Source: Pseudomonas sp. H9 (GTDB lineage Bacteria > Pseudomonadota > Gammaproteobacteria > Pseudomonadales > Pseudomonadaceae). From it: a DNA stretch of 64,000 nt. The position numbers were made by a program, and so were the translations under genes. The stretch is from NCBI RefSeq assembly GCF_004353925.1, contig NZ_SMOK01000011.1:372001-436000 (forward strand). Reading direction: 5' to 3'. The stretch's first letter is position 1. Each line of letters opens with the position of its first letter. Below, piece by piece: positions 1 through 9,071 of the stretch. Under the pieces are notes generated by a model that was not told where the DNA came from, did not search any database, and saw only the letters and a program-made list of their open reading frames with translations.

Positions 1-229
1 CAATGGCTTTGCGCACTGCATTGATGTGGCTGGTAATGGTCGACTCGGAAACGATACGCGCGCCCCACACCGCGTCAAGCAGCTCTTCCTTGCTGACCAC
101 ACGATCATTATGGATTAGCAGTTGCAGCAGCAAGTCGAACACCTGCGGCCCGACGGCCACAGCCTGGCCTCGCCAGGTCAATTCCCGGCGCTCTTGGTCG
201 AGCACGTAGTCTTCAAACGCGAATGGCAA
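1..229 (-). CDS. Winged-helix (OmpR/CadC-type) transcriptional regulator, N-terminal part
   Basis: The gene starts at a TTG (227-229) with an AGGGG ribosome site about 8 nt upstream and runs off the left edge, so only about 76 codons are present. The translation is a trans-activation winged-helix DNA-binding domain: an N-terminal beta-sheet (FAFEDYVLDQERRELTW), the phrase VGPQVFDLLLQLL, and the recognition region VVSKEELLDAVWG followed by IVSESTITSHINAVRKAI. Proteins with this N-terminus usually continue into a TPR or sensor region that lies outside the window. It is divergent from the NmrA-like oxidoreductase gene at 436 and may control it. That link is an inference from position only. Confidence 0.8.
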   Translation of the reverse strand, partial: MPFAFEDYVLDQERRELTWRGQAVAVGPQVFDLLLQLLIHNDRVVSKEELLDAVWGARIVSESTITSHINAVRKAI

Positions 230-435
230 GGTCAGTATCCCCTGGCAGAGTGCCCTGGGCCTCCCTGTCCGTGGCGATAATCACTATCAACTGATGATCA
301 TACGGCAGCTTTGGACGAAAAAGCAGGCGTGCGTGAAGGAAAAGCCAAGCCCAGTGCAAAGACCCGGCGCCAACAAAACGGCACTCTGGACCTACCCGGA
401 CGGCAATGCTTGCCGCCCCTTAACGGAGTGTTGAA

Positions 436-1197
436 ATGAAAATCGTCGTCATTGGAGGCACTGGCCTCATTGGTTCGAAATTGGTCAAGAACCTCACCGC
501 GCGTGGCCACCAGGCACTCGCCGCCTCACCCGCCACCGGGGTCAACAGCATCACCCGTGAGGGCCTGGCCGCAGCCATGGATGGCGCCGATGTCGTGGTT
601 GATGTCGCCAACGCGCCATCATGGGAGGACCAAGCAGTGCTTGAGTTCTTCCAGACCTCCACACGCAACCTGCTGGCAGCCGAAGCTGCTGCTGGCGTGG
701 GCCATCACATTGCCCTGTCAATCGTCGCTTGTGAGCGTTCGCCCGCCAACGGCTACTTCCGCGCCAAGGTCGAGCAAGAAGCGCTGATCAAGGCCAGCGG
801 TCAGCCCTATAGCCTGGTGCGAGCGACCCAGTTCTTCGAGTTTGTCGGGGGCATTGCCGAGTCGTCGCTCGTCGGGGATGAAGTCCACCTGTCGCCTGCT
901 TTGATCCAGCCCATCGCCTCCGACGATGTCGCTGCGGCGCTGACGGATGTCGCGCTGGCCACACCGCTCAACGGCACACTGGAAATCGCCGGCCCCGAAG
1001 CCATGCCACTGGATGAGCTGGTACGGCGCTTTTTCCGTGCCACTCATGACAGCCGCACGGTGGTAGCGGATGTACACGCACGTTACTTCGGCGACGTACT
1101 CAACGACCGGTCGCTGACCCCCGGTGAGCATCCGCGCCTGGGTGCAATCCACTTTGAAGACTGGCTTGCCCGCTCGGCGGCCCAAGCAGCTCGCTGA
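436..1197 (+). CDS. NmrA-like SDR family NAD(P)-binding oxidoreductase
   Basis: The 253-residue protein opens with a Rossmann nucleotide-binding motif (VVIGGTGLIGSKLV, residues 4-17). It lacks the YxxxK catalytic pair of classical short-chain dehydrogenases, as expected for atypical NmrA/NAD(P)H-binding proteins. The segment around residues 110-140 (YFRAKVEQEALIKASG) fits the family's K-containing helix. An ATG with GGAGTG 7 nt upstream supports the start. A secreted cupin gene follows 32 nt downstream and a winged-helix regulator is divergent, so the three probably form one stress or redox unit. The substrate cannot be read from the sequence. Confidence 0.85.
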   Translation: MKIVVIGGTGLIGSKLVKNLTARGHQALAASPATGVNSITREGLAAAMDGADVVVDVANAPSWEDQAVLEFFQTSTRNLLAAEAAAGVGHHIALSIVACERSPANGYFRAKVEQEALIKASGQPYSLVRATQFFEFVGGIAESSLVGDEVHLSPALIQPIASDDVAAALTDVALATPLNGTLEIAGPEAMPLDELVRRFFRATHDSRTVVADVHARYFGDVLNDRSLTPGEHPRLGAIHFEDWLARSAAQAAR

Positions 1198-1229
1198 TTC
1201 TCCCCTGTACTTGTAGGAGTAGCGCAATC

Positions 1230-1640
1230 ATGACTCGATTCCTTCTGGCGGCGGCCTTCGCCGTACTGTCCATCACCACCGCCTCGGCCGCCGAGCCGAC
1301 ACCGGGCAAAGTCACCCTGGTGTTCGACCGCACCCTGCCGAACGTGCCAGGTAAGAGCCTGCGCGGTGTACTGGTGGAGTATGCGCCGGGTGGCGCATCA
1401 CCGGCCCATACCCACCCCAAATCAGCCTTCATCTATGCCACGGTACTGGAAGGCGCGGTACGCATCCGGGTTAACGACGAACCCGAAAAAATCTACAAGG
1501 CCGGGGAAAACTTCGTCGAAGAGCCCGGCTCGTTCCATGCCGTCAGCGCCAATGCCAGCGATACCCAGCCCGCACGGCTGTTGGCTGTATTCGTTCTCAA
1601 CACGGAAGAAAAAGACCTGGTGACCCCAGTCAAGCCATAA
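1230..1640 (+). CDS. Secreted cupin-domain protein
   Basis: The 136-residue protein begins with a clear signal peptide (hydrophobic residues 4-18, cleavage near ASAAEP). The rest is one cupin barrel. The first metal motif is seen as PAHTHPKSAFIYATVLEG and the second as PGSFHAVSANAS, giving the usual histidine ligands for a mononuclear metal centre. It lies 32 nt downstream of the NmrA-like gene with an AGGAGT ribosome site, so the two are probably co-transcribed. Small periplasmic cupins of this kind are mostly of unknown function, so no reaction is assigned. Confidence 0.85.
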   Translation: MTRFLLAAAFAVLSITTASAAEPTPGKVTLVFDRTLPNVPGKSLRGVLVEYAPGGASPAHTHPKSAFIYATVLEGAVRIRVNDEPEKIYKAGENFVEEPGSFHAVSANASDTQPARLLAVFVLNTEEKDLVTPVKP

Positions 1641-1662
1641 CCACAGTTGGAACAGGCTTGCC

Positions 1663-1731
1663 GTAGGAGCGGGCTTGCCCCGCGATGCGATCCGTCTGAC
1701 AAACCGCATCGCAGGGCAAGCCCGCGCCTAC
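1663..1731. repeat. REP element pair (inverted)
   Basis: GTAGGAGCGGGCTTGCCCCGCG followed by an inverted, slightly diverged copy ending in GCCCGCGCCTAC. It forms a long hairpin after the cupin gene. It is the Pseudomonas REP family seen throughout the window. Confidence 0.9.
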
Positions 1732-1755
1732 TGGCGAGGGACGATCAGCGCAATG

Positions 1756-1826
1756 TGTTGACAATTATTTTGCAAAAGACTTCTTTCACCCGTATATTCC
1801 TGCCGCAAGCGATTAATGTGTCAACA
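1756..1826. promoter_or_regulatory. Inverted TGTTGACA/TGTCAACA pair upstream of acnB
   Basis: TGTTGACA (1756-1763) and its exact reverse complement TGTCAACA (1819-1826) are 55 bp apart in an AT-rich stretch of the aconitase gene's leader region. The spacing and symmetry suggest two operator half-sites or operators for a dimeric repressor. The TTGACA inside the first copy could also act as a -35 box. The binding protein is unknown. Confidence 0.4.
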
Positions 1827-1979
1827 ATAAACATAATACGCACCTTACAGATTTCGCAGGGGCAGGCTGCTTTCGGCGGTCTTTGGAGCGGTCACTCTCA
1901 TTGGCCGAACATCTGCTCCTGCTTTTAACGTCCAAGCCTTGCCCGCGCACGTTGCCACGTGCTCTACAGGAGATCGCCA

Positions 1980-4580
1980 GTGCTCGAAGCCTATGCCCAC
2001 CACGTTCAGGAACGCGCCGCAAAAGGCCTGCCCCCACTCGCCTTGAATGCCGAGCAAACCGCCGCTCTGGTCGAGCTGCTCAAACAGCCACCGGCCGGTC
2101 AGGAAACCACCCTTGTCGAACTGATCACCCACCGTGTCCCTGCCGGGGTAGACGAAGCGGCCTACGTGAAGGCCGGTTTCCTTGCGGCGCTGGCCAAGGG
2201 CGAAACCCGCTCGCCGTTGATCGACAGCACGCGTGCAGTGGAACTGTTGGGCACCATGCAGGGCGGCTACAACATCGTCACCCTGGTCGAGCTACTGGAT
2301 CACCCTGAGCTGGCAGCGGTTGCCGCCGAGCAGCTGAAACACACCCTGCTGATGTTCGACGCCTTCCACGATGTCGCCGAAAAAGCCCGGGCAGGTAATG
2401 CCCAGGCCAAAGCGGTGGTGCAATCCTGGGCCGATGGCGAATGGTTCAACAGCCGCCCGGCATTGGCCGAAAAAATCAGCCTGCGGGTCTTCAAGGTCAC
2501 CGGCGAAACCAACACCGACGACCTCTCCCCGGCGCCCGATGCCTGGTCGCGTCCGGACATTCCGCTGCACGCCCTGGCCATGCTGAAGATGGCACGCGAC
2601 GGCATCGTCCCCGACGAGCAAGGCGTCACCGGCCCGATGCGTCAGATCCAGGCCATGCGCGAGCAAGGCATGCCGATCGTTTACGTCGGCGATGTGGTCG
2701 GCACGGGCTCCTCGCGTAAATCCGCGACCAACTCGGTGCTGTGGTTCTTCGGCGACGACCTTCCGTACGTGCCGAACAAGCGTGGCGGTGGTTTCTGCTT
2801 CGGCAACAAGATTGCCCCGATCTTCTACAACACCATGGAAGACGCCGGCGCCCTGCCGATTGAGTTCGATGTCGCCGATCTGCACATGGGCGATGTCATC
2901 GATGTGTACCCGTATGCAGGCAAAGTCTGCAAACACGGAAGCGAAGAGGTCATCAGCACCTTTGCACTCAAGACTCCGGTGCTGCTCGACGAAGTCCGGG
3001 CCGGCGGCCGTATTCCGCTGATCGTTGGCCGCGGCCTGACTGAGAAAGCCCGCGCCGAACTCGGCCTGCCACCTTCGTCGTTGTTCCATATGCCGCAGGC
3101 GCCGGCCGATACCGGCAAAGGTTACAGCCTGGCGCAGAAGATGGTCGGTAAGGCCTGCGGGGTAACGGGCATTCGTCCGGGCACCTACTGCGAACCGAAA
3201 ATGACCACCGTCGGTTCTCAGGACACCACCGGTCCAATGACCCGTGACGAACTGAAAGACCTGGCCTGCCTGGGCTTCTCTGCTGACCTGGTCATGCAGT
3301 CGTTCTGCCACACCGCAGCCTACCCTAAGCCTGTCGATGTCAACACTCACCACACCCTGCCAGACTTCATGCGCAACCGGGGTGGTGTTTCACTCAAGGT
3401 GGGCGACGGCATCATCCATAGCTGGTTGAACCGCATGCTGCTGCCGGACACCGTAGGTACCGGTGGTGACTCGCACACCCGTTTCCCGATCGGCATCTCC
3501 TTCCCGGCCGGTTCCGGCCTGGTCGCCTTCGCCGCAGCCACTGGCGTTATGCCGCTGGACATGCCGGAGTCGGTACTGGTGCGCTTCAAGGGCAAACTGC
3601 AACCAGGCATCACCCTGCGTGACCTGGTCCACGCCATCCCTTACTACGCCATCCAGCAAGGCCTGCTGACCGTTGAGAAGAAAGGCAAGATCAACGCCTT
3701 CTCTGGCCGCATCCTGGAAATCGAAGGCCTGGACGAACTGACTGTCGAGCAAGCCTTCGAACTGTCTGACGCCTCGGCTGAACGCTCTGCTGCTGGCTGC
3801 ACCATCAAGCTGCCAGAAAAGGCCATTGCCGAGTACTTGCAGTCGAACATTACCCTGCTGCGCTGGATGATCAGCGAAGGCTACGGCGACCCACGCACCC
3901 TGGAGCGTCGCGCTCAGGCGATGGAAGCCTGGCTGGCCAACCCGGTTCTGCTGGAAGCCGACAAGGACGCCGAATACGCCGAAATTATCGAGATTGACCT
4001 GGCCCAGATCAAAGAGCCGGTGCTCTGCGCACCGAACGACCCGGACGACGCACGCCTGCTGTCGACCGTACAGGGTGAGAAGATCGACGAAGTGTTCATC
4101 GGTTCGTGCATGACCAACATCGGTCACTTCCGCGCTGCCGGTAAGCTGCTGGACAAGGTCAAAGGTGGCATCCCTACCCGTCTGTGGCTGGCTCCGCCAA
4201 CCAAGATGGACGCTCACCAACTGACCGAAGAAGGCTACTACGGCATCTATGGTCGCGCCGGTGCGCGCATGGAAATGCCAGGCTGCTCGCTGTGCATGGG
4301 TAACCAGGCACGCGTACAGACCGGTTCGACCGTGGTCTCCACTTCGACCCGTAACTTCCCCAACCGCCTGGGTGACGCCACCAACGTCTACCTGGCCTCT
4401 GCCGAGCTGGCAGCGGTTGCCTCGATCCTCGGCAAACTGCCAACCGTCGAAGAGTACATGGAATACGCGAAGAACATCGACAGCATGGCTGCTGACGTTT
4501 ACCGCTACCTGAGCTTCGACCAGATGGCCGAGTTCCGTGAAGCGGCTGCCAGTGCCAGGATTGCGGTAGTTCCGGCATAA
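1980..4580 (+). CDS. acnB: Aconitate hydratase B (bifunctional aconitase / 2-methylisocitrate dehydratase)
   Basis: AcnB interconverts citrate and isocitrate in the TCA cycle and can hydrate 2-methyl-cis-aconitate. The product is about 866 residues, the usual AcnB length, and is near-identical in motif order to the E. coli enzyme. It has an N-terminal HEAT-like region, the swivel domain ([13 protein letters not shown]), and the catalytic part. The 4Fe-4S cysteines are in [10 protein letters not shown] and [10 protein letters not shown] near the C-terminus. A GTG start at 1980 is preferred because ACAGGAGA lies 6 nt upstream and homologues start MLE. The ATG-like codons further upstream lack a ribosome site. 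The gene stands alone, with its own leader and a hairpin after the stop. Confidence 0.97.
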   Translation: MLEAYAHHVQERAAKGLPPLALNAEQTAALVELLKQPPAGQETTLVELITHRVPAGVDEAAYVKAGFLAALAKGETRSPLIDSTRAVELLGTMQGGYNIVTLVELLDHPELAAVAAEQLKHTLLMFDAFHDVAEKARAGNAQAKAVVQSWADGEWFNSRPALAEKISLRVFKVTGETNTDDLSPAPDAWSRPDIPLHALAMLKMARDGIVPDEQGVTGPMRQIQAMREQGMPIVYVGDVVGTGSSRKSATNSVLWFFGDDLPYVPNKRGGGFCFGNKIAPIFYNTMEDAGALPIEFDVADLHMGDVIDVYPYAGKVCKHGSEEVISTFALKTPVLLDEVRAGGRIPLIVGRGLTEKARAELGLPPSSLFHMPQAPADTGKGYSLAQKMVGKACGVTGIRPGTYCEPKMTTVGSQDTTGPMTRDELKDLACLGFSADLVMQSFCHTAAYPKPVDVNTHHTLPDFMRNRGGVSLKVGDGIIHSWLNRMLLPDTVGTGGDSHTRFPIGISFPAGSGLVAFAAATGVMPLDMPESVLVRFKGKLQPGITLRDLVHAIPYYAIQQGLLTVEKKGKINAFSGRILEIEGLDELTVEQAFELSDASAERSAAGCTIKLPEKAIAEYLQSNITLLRWMISEGYGDPRTLERRAQAMEAWLANPVLLEADKDAEYAEIIEIDLAQIKEPVLCAPNDPDDARLLSTVQGEKIDEVFIGSCMTNIGHFRAAGKLLDKVKGGIPTRLWLAPPTKMDAHQLTEEGYYGIYGRAGARMEMPGCSLCMGNQARVQTGSTVVSTSTRNFPNRLGDATNVYLASAELAAVASILGKLPTVEEYMEYAKNIDSMAADVYRYLSFDQMAEFREAAASARIAVVPA

Positions 4581-4594
4581 GCGGCACGCTGCGA

Positions 4595-4627
4595 CAAGGC
4601 CTTGACGGGCGTCTGGTCAAGGCCTTG
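4595..4627 (+). terminator. Strong hairpin after acnB
   Basis: A perfect 12-bp stem, CAAGGCCTTGAC (4595-4606) and GTCAAGGCCTTG (4616-4627), with a 9-nt loop, starts 14 nt after the acnB stop. There is no U-run, so it may stabilise the mRNA 3' end or aid termination. Confidence 0.55.
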
Positions 4628-4660
4628 AATAGGCGCGTCGATGTACTGGATAACCGCGCC

Positions 4661-5170
4661 ATGCCCTTCACCATTCGCCCCGCCCACAATGATGACGCTG
4701 ACCTGCTCCCGGAAGTCGAGCGTTCTGCCGCGCAAGCCTTTTTGCAAAGCGAGGTTTTACACTGGATCGCCAGCCAAGACGTGCTCAGCGTTGCACAGCA
4801 TCGCGCGTTCATCGCCGGCTCCGGCACCTGGGTGCTGGTAGATGCTGACAATCGTCCCCAAGGTTTTCTGTGTGGCCAGGCCTGCGGTGACGACTGGCAC
4901 ATCGTCGAGTTGTCGGTGGCACAGGCTGCGCAAGGCCAGGGCCACGGTCGCCGATTGATCACAACAGCCAGTACCTGGGCGCGGGCAAACGGTTTTACCG
5001 GCCTGACCTTGACCACCTTTACCTGCGTTCCCTGGAATGCCCCCTTCTATACCCGCTTGGGTTTCGAAAGGCTCGACCCTCAGCTTTGCAGCGAATTTCT
5101 GCAACGCCAACTAGCCGCTGAGCAGGCCCACGGCCTGAGCGACCGCTGCGCCATGCGCCTGGATCTGTAG
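4661..5170 (+). CDS. GNAT family N-acetyltransferase
   Basis: The 169-residue protein begins MPFTIRPAHNDDADLL, the typical first strand and helix of a GNAT fold. It has the acetyl-CoA-binding motif A as VELSVAQAAQGQGHGRRLI (the Q/R-x-x-G-x-G/A loop), and the C-terminal strand with FYTRLGFERL. The ATG at 4661 fits homologues better than upstream TTG or GTG codons, which lie in the acnB terminator hairpin. The acceptor substrate is not predictable. The stop codon TAG lies inside the REP element that follows. Confidence 0.85.
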   Translation: MPFTIRPAHNDDADLLPEVERSAAQAFLQSEVLHWIASQDVLSVAQHRAFIAGSGTWVLVDADNRPQGFLCGQACGDDWHIVELSVAQAAQGQGHGRRLITTASTWARANGFTGLTLTTFTCVPWNAPFYTRLGFERLDPQLCSEFLQRQLAAEQAHGLSDRCAMRLDL

Positions 5171-5235
5171 GAGCGGGCTTGCCCCGCGACAGCAACCCGC
5201 TCGTCATAGCGTATCGCGGGGCAAACCCGCACCTA
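5167..5235. repeat. REP element pair between convergent genes
   Basis: An inverted REP pair between the GNAT gene and the CrtZ-like gene. The left copy is canonical and the right copy is diverged (GTTAGGTGCGGGTTTGCC on the minus strand). Both genes take their stop codon TAG from the REP ends. Confidence 0.9.
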
Positions 5236-5697
5236 ACGGCTGCGGCGTTTACGCAATTGCTGCTTCAAACGATGCATTGGCGGTGCATAGAGAAAGCCGA
5301 ACGACACACTGTTGTCGCGGCCTTTGAGCGCATGGTGCAGTAGGTGTGCCTTGTACAAACGCTTGAGGTAGCGGTTGCGTGGCCGTGGCTTGAACGGCCA
5401 GTGCCGGTGCACGATACCGTCGTGAATGATCACGTAGAGTACGCCGAACGCCGCCACCCCTGCCCCGACCCACTGCAATGGCGCGTGTCCAGCGCGGCCG
5501 ATGGCGACCAGTGCGAAGGCGATCAGGGCCAGGGCCAGCAAGTAGACGTCGTTGGTTTCCAGCGCGCCGAGGTGTGGCTCATGGTGCGAGCGGTGCAGGA
5601 ACCAGCCCCAGCCGTGCATGATGTAGCGATGCGCCAGGTAGCCGACACCCTCCATGGCCGTCAGGGTGCAGAGAAAAACAGCAAGGTTGAGGATCAT
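5233..5697 (-). CDS. CrtZ-like fatty acid hydroxylase / beta-carotene hydroxylase family protein
   Basis: The 154-residue membrane protein has histidine clusters that match the di-iron hydroxylase superfamily: HRYIMHGWGWFLHRSHHEPH (residues 23-42), then HDGIVHRHWPF, and KAHLLHHALKG. The spacing resembles carotene 3-hydroxylase (CrtZ). Hydrophobic segments at residues 1-20 and about 52-90 would anchor it in the inner membrane. No carotenoid genes are present, so the natural substrate is uncertain. It lies 81 nt downstream of the HlyD-type gene on the same strand and may be the last gene of that operon. Confidence 0.8.
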   Translation of the reverse strand: MILNLAVFLCTLTAMEGVGYLAHRYIMHGWGWFLHRSHHEPHLGALETNDVYLLALALIAFALVAIGRAGHAPLQWVGAGVAAFGVLYVIIHDGIVHRHWPFKPRPRNRYLKRLYKAHLLHHALKGRDNSVSFGFLYAPPMHRLKQQLRKRRSR

Positions 5698-5778
5698 CGC
5701 AGCGAACGGCCCGGCGCAGGGTTGGCAAGAAGGCGCAAAAGCCTACCACCAAGCCCGCCACCACCCCAGCGCTTTTCA

Positions 5779-6729
5779 TCAGGGCGCGGTTTCGCGCACG
5801 GTCACCGTTGCGGTGGTGCCGGCGCGCAGGTTGTCCTTGCCGGCGTAGTTCGGGTCGATCTCGATGCGCACCGGGACTCGCTGGGCCAGTTTGACCCAGG
5901 TATAGCTGGGGTTGACGTTGGCCAGCAGGCGGCTGCCCGGGGCGTTTTCGCGGTCGGTAATCGCGTACGCGATGCTCTGTACTTTGCCGTCGAAACGTTC
6001 ACCGCTCATCAGGGCGATCTGCACCGGGCTACCGGGATGGATACGCGGCAGTTTGGTTTCTTCGAAATAGCCACTGACGTAGAACGAGGCGCTGTCGACC
6101 AGCGCCAGCAAGGCCACGCCACTGCTGGCATAGTCTCCTTGGCGGGTCAGCAGGTTGGTCACATAGCCGCTGACCGGGGCGTAGATACGGGTGCGCTGCA
6201 AGTCCAGCTCGGCCTGGGTCAATGCAGCGCTGGCCAGGCGGCTGTTGGCCTGGGCCAGGCTCAGGTCAGACTGACCGCGCATCAGGTCAGCCTGGGCGAC
6301 AGCCACATCAGTACTGGATTTTTCCCACTCTTCTCCGGAAATCGCAAAGCCTTGCTTCAGGGTCCGGCGCCGTTGTTCTTCACTCTGACGCTGCTTGAGC
6401 AGGGCCTGGCTGGAAACGATCTGGGCCCGGGCCAGGCCTTCGTTGGCCTCAGCCACTTCCACCGCCCGACGCGCATGCTCAACAGCCAGGGCGTAGCGTG
6501 CGGGATCGATTTCCAGCAGCAAATCGCCTTTGTTAACGTGCTGGTTGTCTTCAACCCGCAGTTCGGTGATACGCCCGGAGACATCCGCCGAGAGCGTCAC
6601 GACATCGGCCCTGACCCGGGCGTCGCGGGTCCAGGGCGCGCGGGTGTAATGCTCCCAGGCGAACCAGCCCAAGACCAGCGCCAATGCCACGATTGCCAGG
6701 GTCGAGGCCTGAGCAACAAATTTCTTCAC
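5779..6729 (-). CDS. HlyD/AaeA-type membrane fusion protein (periplasmic adaptor)
   Basis: The 316-residue protein has one N-terminal transmembrane helix (about residues 9-25). A lipoyl-like half (VSGRITELRVEDNQHVNKGD) follows, then a helical hairpin at about residues 80-170, the second lipoyl half (RIYAPVSGYVTNLLTRQGDY) and a beta-barrel. This order is that of AaeA/EmrA adaptors. With the DUF1656 protein and the FUSC pump immediately upstream it forms a tripartite exporter; AaeAB systems export hydroxylated aromatic acids. The start has a GCTGAAACGGTGAAG context. A role in aromatic acid tolerance suits the aromatic catabolic genes elsewhere in the window. Confidence 0.9.
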   Translation of the reverse strand: MKKFVAQASTLAIVALALVLGWFAWEHYTRAPWTRDARVRADVVTLSADVSGRITELRVEDNQHVNKGDLLLEIDPARYALAVEHARRAVEVAEANEGLARAQIVSSQALLKQRQSEEQRRRTLKQGFAISGEEWEKSSTDVAVAQADLMRGQSDLSLAQANSRLASAALTQAELDLQRTRIYAPVSGYVTNLLTRQGDYASSGVALLALVDSASFYVSGYFEETKLPRIHPGSPVQIALMSGERFDGKVQSIAYAITDRENAPGSRLLANVNPSYTWVKLAQRVPVRIEIDPNYAGKDNLRAGTTATVTVRETAP

Positions 6730-6733
6730 CGTT

Positions 6734-6934
6734 TCAGCTCCCCATGTACAGGATGATCAAGGCGCAAATGCAGCTGTACAGCGCCCCTTCGAACAAGGCC
6801 GGGTGCCACACCCGCTGCATCACGCCCAGGCGCTGCAACACCCACAGCAGCGCGAACAACAGCGGCATGGCCAGCAATAAGGCCTGGGCAATGGGCGGCA
6901 GGTAAACGCCACCCACCTCAAAATCAATGGGCAA
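6734..6934 (-). CDS. DUF1656 small inner-membrane protein (AaeX-like)
   Basis: The 66-residue protein begins LPIDFEVGGVYLPP, the DUF1656 signature, and has two hydrophobic helices (about residues 15-35 and 48-64). A TTG start at 6934 is chosen because AAGAAGGAG lies 9 nt upstream and because it puts the family's conserved N-terminus first. The start overlaps the 3' end of the FUSC gene by 11 nt, and the HlyD-type gene begins 4 nt after its stop, which implies translational coupling. DUF1656 (AaeX) proteins accompany AaeAB efflux systems; their own role is not well defined. Confidence 0.88.
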   Translation of the reverse strand: MPIDFEVGGVYLPPIAQALLLAMPLLFALLWVLQRLGVMQRVWHPALFEGALYSCICALIILYMGS

Positions 6935-9071
6935 GGACGGACGCTCCTTCTTCAGCAGGGTCAAGGTAAGTGCTGTAGTGGCGCAGGAAACCGGCAATCA
7001 CCAGCAACGCGACCCGGATACGAAACAGCGAACGCAACTGCTCGGGCTCAGCCTGGAACTGCGCGCTGTGCAGTGCATCGAGTGCTTCGCCGAGCGTTGT
7101 CAGCGTGTCGAGCAACACCGACAGTTGCCCTTGGGTACGCCCGGCCACATAACGGCCGGTGTTGCGTAACACCTGTTCCAGGCGCTCGCGGGTGGTGTCT
7201 GAGAGCAATCGGTTGGCCCGGCTTTGCTCCTGCAATTGGCGCAAGGCCACGCCAAGCGCCATGCATGCCAGGTTGACCTCGAACAGCGCTTTGGAACGAG
7301 CATCCTGCGTGGCCGGCAACAGGCCCAGAATCAGGGTCAGGCGGTCAACCATACGGCTCTCGAAGGCAAACTGACGCTCATCGGAAGATGGCCCTTTGAG
7401 CAAGGCGTAAACCTGCTCACGGGTCTCGCGGAACAGCCGTTCGATGCGCAACTGCGGGTTGAATGGAAACAGCCAGGCATACACCAGCAGCGACAGCACC
7501 CCACCGCAAAGGTAAGCACCAGCAAACTCAAACCACTGAATAGCGGTGTTCTGCCAGGCACCGATGTTCTGCGGTCCGAACAGCAAAAAGCTCGACAACC
7601 CCAGGCCCATGCCGATCCCGGCAGTCATCGGTGTCGACAGCCCCACTGCAACCACATACAGCAGCGGCAACAGCAGCAGCGCGAGCATCTCGAAATCGAC
7701 CACCTGGGGAATCAGCCAGAACTGGTACAACGCCGAGACCAGCACAGCCATGCCCAAGCCGCGCATGTAGTTTTGTGCGGCCATCAGCGGACGCGGGAAG
7801 GTTGCCATCAGCGAACACAGGATACCCACCAGAATCACCCCGGCGCGGGCACCGTCCCAAGCGGTCTCGATCCAGATCAACCCGCCCACCAGCAGCGCAA
7901 TGAAGGCGCGGCTGGCATTCATCGCCGCCAGGCGAAAATCCAGGTGCAGGGGGTTTTCACGCGCTTTACGGTACAGACAATCGCCAGCGCGGCCGTCCTG
8001 AATGGCGTCGCTCAATTCAAGCATCTCGCCCAGCTGCTCCAGCAGCCTGGCTTGTTCCCAACGCAGCGCCCAGGCCAGCGAGCGCAGCGTTGGTGGCAAG
8101 TCGGGCGCCAGTTGTTCGGCCTGCAAGGCGGCCTGGTCAAAGCGCTTCTGTAGGGCGCTGAAGTGTTCTCGGGCACTGGCTGGCATGGCCCGCCCCTGCT
8201 GCGCCAGTTGATCGAGAAAGGCCAGCTCGTCAGTAAGCAGTTGGTTGATGAAGTCCGGATATGCACCCTGCCAGCGTTCGGCAATCATCCGTTTCTGGTT
8301 GCGCAGCACGGTAAGGCGTGAGCTGAGCAGCACCAATTGGTTGCCCAACAATTGCACCAGCCCGTTAGCCCCGCGCAGGTGCGGGGCATCGAAATAAAGG
8401 TGGCGGCGCAACCCTTCCAGGGCGCTGATTTCACCGAGAATCTGCATTTGCCGCTGGCTGAAGCTTGCTGCGGTTTCCTCGCCACGGATGGCAGCAGCGG
8501 CATGCGTGGCCATCAGCTTGATCAGATTGTCGACTTTGCCAAAGTAACCCCTGGTGACCGCCTGAGGCCGCGCACTGAGCAGGCTGACGGCGCAAACACA
8601 TGCCACCGCCAGTAAGGTCTCGGTAACCCGGGTGATGGCCAGCATCAAGGTGTTGTCCTGCTCGGGGATCGCCAGCATCGCCACGACCACGGCGGTAAAC
8701 CCGCTGAGCACGAAAGCGTGAGAGCTGGTGTAGCGCAACAAGGTGCCCCCGGCCGTACACAGCGCCAGCCACAGCGCCAGGGTGACGATGAATGGCAAAG
8801 GCGCCTGCGGGAACAGCGCCATGATCAACACCGCAACGGCGGCGCCCACCGTGGTCCCGACCACTTGCGCGAAACTGCGCTGCAAGGTCATGCCGCCCAG
8901 GGGCTGGCTAACGATGAACACTGCCATGATCGACCACTTGGGTTGGTCGAGGTCGAAAATGAACGCCAGGTACAGGGTCAGCAAACAGGCAACGATGGTG
9001 CGCAGGGCGAAATAAAAGGTGTCTGGCCCCGGGTGCAGCACCATTTTGAAGTAGTTGATCAGTGGTTGCAT
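6924..9071 (-). CDS. FUSC/AaeB family aromatic acid efflux permease
   Basis: The 715-residue inner-membrane protein has two sets of about six transmembrane helices (residues about 20-160 and 375-520). Each is followed by a soluble helical region, the layout of the FUSC (fusaric acid resistance/AaeB) family. It begins MQPLINYFKMVLHPG and has the typical N-terminal phrase LDQPKWSIMAVFIVSQP. With the DUF1656 and HlyD-type partners downstream it should export aromatic or hydroxylated carboxylic acids. The operon is divergent from mgtC across a 468-bp gap. No regulator of the AaeR type is adjacent. Confidence 0.92.
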   Translation of the reverse strand: MQPLINYFKMVLHPGPDTFYFALRTIVACLLTLYLAFIFDLDQPKWSIMAVFIVSQPLGGMTLQRSFAQVVGTTVGAAVAVLIMALFPQAPLPFIVTLALWLALCTAGGTLLRYTSSHAFVLSGFTAVVVAMLAIPEQDNTLMLAITRVTETLLAVACVCAVSLLSARPQAVTRGYFGKVDNLIKLMATHAAAAIRGEETAASFSQRQMQILGEISALEGLRRHLYFDAPHLRGANGLVQLLGNQLVLLSSRLTVLRNQKRMIAERWQGAYPDFINQLLTDELAFLDQLAQQGRAMPASAREHFSALQKRFDQAALQAEQLAPDLPPTLRSLAWALRWEQARLLEQLGEMLELSDAIQDGRAGDCLYRKARENPLHLDFRLAAMNASRAFIALLVGGLIWIETAWDGARAGVILVGILCSLMATFPRPLMAAQNYMRGLGMAVLVSALYQFWLIPQVVDFEMLALLLLPLLYVVAVGLSTPMTAGIGMGLGLSSFLLFGPQNIGAWQNTAIQWFEFAGAYLCGGVLSLLVYAWLFPFNPQLRIERLFRETREQVYALLKGPSSDERQFAFESRMVDRLTLILGLLPATQDARSKALFEVNLACMALGVALRQLQEQSRANRLLSDTTRERLEQVLRNTGRYVAGRTQGQLSVLLDTLTTLGEALDALHSAQFQAEPEQLRSLFRIRVALLVIAGFLRHYSTYLDPAEEGASVLAH

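Noticed and set aside
1980..4580. The aconitase as AcnA or AcnD of the methylcitrate operon.
   Set aside because: Length, the domain order with swivel domain before the catalytic part, and the close match to AcnB exclude both.
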